Source: CAYPTB01 sp964413535
GTDB lineage: Bacteria; Planctomycetota; UBA1135; GCA-002686595
Assembly (NCBI GenBank): GCA_964413535.1
Contig: CAYPTB010000021.1
Coordinates: forward strand, 62,001-126,000
Reading direction: 5' to 3'
Length of the DNA: 64,000 nucleotides
Under the pieces are notes generated by a model. That model had not been told where the DNA came from. It searched no databases and saw only the letters and a program-made list of their open reading frames with translations. A program made the position numbers and the translations under genes. Numbering within the stretch: position 1 is the first letter of the stretch; every line of letters starts with the position of its first letter. This document shows positions 61,371 through 64,000 of this stretch, in pieces.

Positions 61371-61688
61371 GTGTCGATCGGCGAATTCTTCGACCTCAAG
61401 GTGCTCGTGATCCTCGCGACCGCCAAGTTGTGGATGCCGTTCGCCAAGCTCCTCTGGCGCGCGGTCAACCCCTACCCGCACCTCCTCACGGACAAGCGGC
61501 AGCGCCGCGAGGGCCCGATCCTCGACACCGATCTCGTGAACGAGGAATGGGCGGCGCTCCGCGTGCAGCGCGGCTCCCCGACGGCGCTCCCGCCCTCCGT
61601 CCCCCTGAGGCGCGGCTTCCGTCCTGTTCTGCGCAGGCTCGATCCCGAAGCTACCGCCGAGCACGGCGCGCTGCGGCGCCGTGCCTGA
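61371..61688 (+). CDS. Small protein resembling the one at 56397
   Basis: 105 residues from GTG at 61371. Its N terminus (FDLKVLVILATAKLWMPFAK, then LLWRAVNP) is similar in layout to the 163-aa protein at the other end of the flavoprotein cluster, and both then carry an acidic-basic segment. It closes the cluster. Function unknown. Confidence 0.55.
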   Translation: MSIGEFFDLKVLVILATAKLWMPFAKLLWRAVNPYPHLLTDKRQRREGPILDTDLVNEEWAALRVQRGSPTALPPSVPLRRGFRPVLRRLDPEATAEHGALRRRA

Positions 61689-61781
61689 TCCGCAGCGCAG
61701 CTCCCCGCGGTCGCACGCACAGCGCGTACTTACGGCCGCGCTCCCGTTCGAGCCCCCTCGAAACGCCGAGCTCCCTCCTTT

Positions 61782-61794
61782 GGAAACGCTTTCC
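61782..61794. promoter_or_regulatory. Palindrome GGAAA-CGC-TTTCC upstream of the pilin gene
   Basis: A perfect 5-bp inverted repeat with a 3-base centre in the 234-base gap before the pilin-like gene. It could be a regulator site; there is no other support. Confidence 0.3.
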
Positions 61795-61922
61795 GCTCCA
61801 TCCGCGAGATTCGCATCCACAAGACTTCAAGATGGCGCTCCTTACGTTCCGAAAACCTACTTGCACGGTAAGGGCGCGGTGAGGTGATCGAGGCCACCTC
61901 GACGCAAGCGGAGGGAAAGGCC

Positions 61923-62645
61923 ATGCAACGGGGAAACGCGCAGTCGGGATTCACTCTGATCGAGATCATGATCGTGGTCGCGGTGATCGGCATCATCTCC
62001 GCGATGGCGATTCCGCGCCTGCGCTCGGCGCGCATCACGGCCAACGAAGCCAGCGCCGCGGCGACGCTGCGCGGACTCGCGACGGCCCAGGCGCAGGTGG
62101 CGAGCCAGTGCGCGATCGACTCCGACGCCGACGGCGCGGGCGAGTACGCCTTCCTGGCCGAACTCGCGGGAGTGGCCCCGCTGCGCATCAGCGCAGGCGG
62201 CGTGCCCGCGGCCGGAGTGCCCGGCACCGACGAACTCGCTCCGGCGACGCTGTCGCCCGCGCTGGGCAACATCCAGAACGGCGTGGCCTCGCACTCGGGC
62301 TACCTCTTCCAAGTCTGGCTGCCCGTCAGCCCCGCGGGCCTGGGCGTGACGGAAGATCCCTTGGGAGGCAAGCTCGGCGCCCCCTTCCCCGACCCCAACG
62401 CGAGCGAAGCCGGCTGGTGCGCCTACGCCTGGCCGGCCTCCATCGGCGAATCGGGTACGCCCGTCTTCTTCACGAGCAGCCGCGGCGAGATCCTCCAGTA
62501 CAACAACCGCGGCGCCGCCGTCTACTCGGGCCCCGCCGCTCCCCCCTTCGACGCCGCCTTCGCCGTGCCGAACAACATGCTCGGGCAAACGGCGACCAAC
62601 GGAACGCCCGGATCCGACGGGAACACGTGGGTGGTGTTGCGCTGA
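61923..62645 (+). CDS. Type IV pilin / pseudopilin-like protein
   Basis: 240 residues from ATG at 61923. The prepilin peptidase site is SGFTLIEIMIVVAVIGII, with the conserved Glu at +5 of the mature protein and the long hydrophobic helix that follows. The C-terminal domain has two Cys and a Gly/Asn/Pro-rich surface region. It resembles the planctomycete-type large prepilins that stand alone. No assembly genes are nearby. Confidence 0.9.
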   Translation: MQRGNAQSGFTLIEIMIVVAVIGIISAMAIPRLRSARITANEASAAATLRGLATAQAQVASQCAIDSDADGAGEYAFLAELAGVAPLRISAGGVPAAGVPGTDELAPATLSPALGNIQNGVASHSGYLFQVWLPVSPAGLGVTEDPLGGKLGAPFPDPNASEAGWCAYAWPASIGESGTPVFFTSSRGEILQYNNRGAAVYSGPAAPPFDAAFAVPNNMLGQTATNGTPGSDGNTWVVLR

Positions 62646-62673
62646 CGAGAGTTCGGTCTCGCGCCGACCCCGG

Positions 62674-64000
62674 TCAGAAACGAGCGACCGCTAGCTCACC
62701 CTCGACGAGGGTGACGGAGGCTTCGAACAGCACCTCCTCGGACCCTCGAGCGAGAACCCGGAACTGCACCAGGCCGGGAGGCATGGGAGGCGCGCAGTAG
62801 CGCGCACCTGACTCGGCGTAGGTCGTGACTTGGACCCCTTCGTCGCCGAAGGGCAACTCGGTCAGGTCGCGAATCGGCAGCCACTCGTCTCCCTCGTCGT
62901 CGACTCGGCGCCAGGTCACCCGCAGGGCCCCATGCCCGGCGTCCACCCCGCCGAAGTCCAGCACTGCCCGCGCGCTGCTCGAGGGGCGGAACGCGACCCT
63001 CGGCAAGGCGCCGGGCTCGAGCCGGACGAACTGCGGCGCGACGCGTTCGGGATCGTACAGGGCAGGCGATTCTCGATAGCGAGCCACGAGTCGAACCTGG
63101 TACTCGCCCAGCGGCAGTTCCGTGATCACACCGTCCGGCGGAACGTCGCGCGCGTCGAGTCGGCGTCTGCGATCTCCGGTCTTTTTGTCGCGCAGCTCCA
63201 TGACGTAGGCCTGCACCGGGAGCCCGCTCGCCCAGGTCACGTCGACGCGCATCGCACCGAAGGCGTCGTGCTTGCCCAGACGCAACGTCCTTTGGACCCA
63301 ACTCCCGGTCGGAGCGAGATAGACCGTCTCGGGCAGACTCCGTTCGAAACCTTCGCTGGTCGAGGCCAAGATCCTCGCTTCGCCCGCCTTCGCCGTCACG
63401 AGTTCGGCCACCCCGTGCTCGTTCGTGGACCCGCGACGCTCGACCGCCGGTGCGTCGGGCTGCTCCGTGCTTCGAATCGCCACTTCGACCACGGCCCCGG
63501 CAACGGCGCTCCCGGACTCGTCGATCACGGACAGGTCGAGCCGACTTCCGGGGTAGACGATCTCGAGCGGCGCACGGTCGAGTTCGATCGGGTCCGAGAG
63601 CTGTCCGAGGTAGTGCTCGGAGAACTGCCAGATCCAGGCCCTGCGCAGGGTGTTCGGCACCTCGATCCGGAATCGGCCGTCCTTTGTCGTCGAGAAGGTC
63701 TGCGTGAACTCACCCTCACTCGGCGCGCGCTTGCGCAGCGCGTCCGCGCTCGTGTGATTCAGTGGCTCCGCCGCCCAAGCGAAACGCCGGTTCCCGAGCG
63801 GCGCCCCCGACGAGAGGAGCACCACCCCGCTCGAGACGCTGGCGCCGTCCGTCGCAGCCGCGCCTCCCGCGCTCGAGGAGCTCGTTTCGGCGACCGCCCG
63901 CGGGGAGGGAAGCTCGGGGGCGACCGAGGCTTCGTCACCGTGTGGATCCGCAATCTCCGGGCTCGGCGGGTGGCTTGCTTCCCGTTGCGCCGAGAGAGCG
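62674..64000 (-). CDS. Secreted protein with repeated carboxypeptidase-regulatory-like domains (runs off the right edge)
   Basis: At least 441 residues; the frame is open to base 64000, so the N terminus is missing. A low-complexity Ser/Ala/Pro stretch is followed by beta-rich repeats (RLDLSVIDESGSAVAGAVVE, then GSTNEHGVAELVTAKAGEAR and GVITELPLGEYQVRLVARYR), the CarboxypepD_reg-like pattern common in large secreted planctomycete proteins. It converges on the pilin-like gene with a 28-base gap. Confidence 0.75.
   Translation of the reverse strand, partial: ALSAQREASHPPSPEIADPHGDEASVAPELPSPRAVAETSSSSAGGAAATDGASVSSGVVLLSSGAPLGNRRFAWAAEPLNHTSADALRKRAPSEGEFTQTFSTTKDGRFRIEVPNTLRRAWIWQFSEHYLGQLSDPIELDRAPLEIVYPGSRLDLSVIDESGSAVAGAVVEVAIRSTEQPDAPAVERRGSTNEHGVAELVTAKAGEARILASTSEGFERSLPETVYLAPTGSWVQRTLRLGKHDAFGAMRVDVTWASGLPVQAYVMELRDKKTGDRRRRLDARDVPPDGVITELPLGEYQVRLVARYRESPALYDPERVAPQFVRLEPGALPRVAFRPSSSARAVLDFGGVDAGHGALRVTWRRVDDEGDEWLPIRDLTELPFGDEGVQVTTYAESGARYCAPPMPPGLVQFRVLARGSEEVLFEASVTLVEGELAVARF

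Noticed and set aside
1..64000. CRISPR array
   Set aside because: No regularly spaced direct repeats with unique spacers were seen; the repeats found are iterons, att cores and the CTCCT tract.

Overview
The window is a high-GC (roughly 70% by eye) bacterial chromosome segment. The type IV-pilin-like protein, the giant MscS channel, the redoxin/cytochrome/EF-hand cluster, the sulfatase-fold protein and the carboxypeptidase-regulatory-like secreted protein together suggest a Planctomycetota-type Gram-negative. That assignment is an inference from gene content; there is no rRNA or marker set to settle it.

Layout. 1-8.3 kb (minus strand): the 5' part of aspS and a complete F-type ATP synthase operon in the order atpZ-like, atpI-like, atpB, E, F, H, A, G, D, C. 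8.6-11.6 kb: ndk, an RqcH/NFACT protein and a TPR lipoprotein. 11.6-14.3 kb (minus): an ECF sigma factor, its zinc-finger anti-sigma factor and a PDZ protein. 14.4-22.5 kb: accA, purL-purQ, a small lipoprotein, a fur homologue, a glycosyltransferase, purD and tRNA-Pro(TGG). 22.6-27.3 kb: a 1197-aa MscS channel convergent with corA.

27.5-43.4 kb is an integrated element of about 15.9 kb and is the most interesting part. It sits exactly in the anticodon loop of a host tRNA-Arg(TCT) gene, which it cuts in two; a 9-bp copy of the loop region (GATTTCTAA) lies at each end. Next to its tyrosine integrase it carries an intact tRNA-Arg(TCT) with an encoded CCA tail, apparently replacing the gene it destroyed. 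Its right half reads leftwards: an AlpA-like HTH protein, a primase-helicase, a region with paired inverted iterons that looks like a replication origin, a terminase-small-subunit-like protein, then a chain of small genes mostly joined by 4-base start/stop overlaps. No capsid, portal, large terminase or conjugation gene is visible, so it resembles a phage satellite (PICI-like) more than a prophage or ICE. Its left half looks like cargo and control genes: a membrane-anchored collagen/tail-collar protein, a DUF4238 gene coupled to a HEPN-like gene, an XRE-ImmA/IrrE pair with a palindromic operator, DUF1508 and DUF2188 proteins, and a low-GC 473-aa protein with a HEPN-type R-N-x5-H motif.

43.4-64 kb is host DNA again: a LolC/E-type permease, a redoxin lipoprotein, a cytochrome c/monooxygenase-fold/EF-hand protein, a sulfatase-fold membrane enzyme with Thr at the usual catalytic Cys/Ser position, an O-antigen-ligase/TPR protein, a GH113-like hydrolase, a tightly packed GcvT-like plus two phytoene-desaturase-like flavoprotein genes flanked by two similar small proteins, a type IV-pilin-like protein, and a secreted protein that runs off the right edge.
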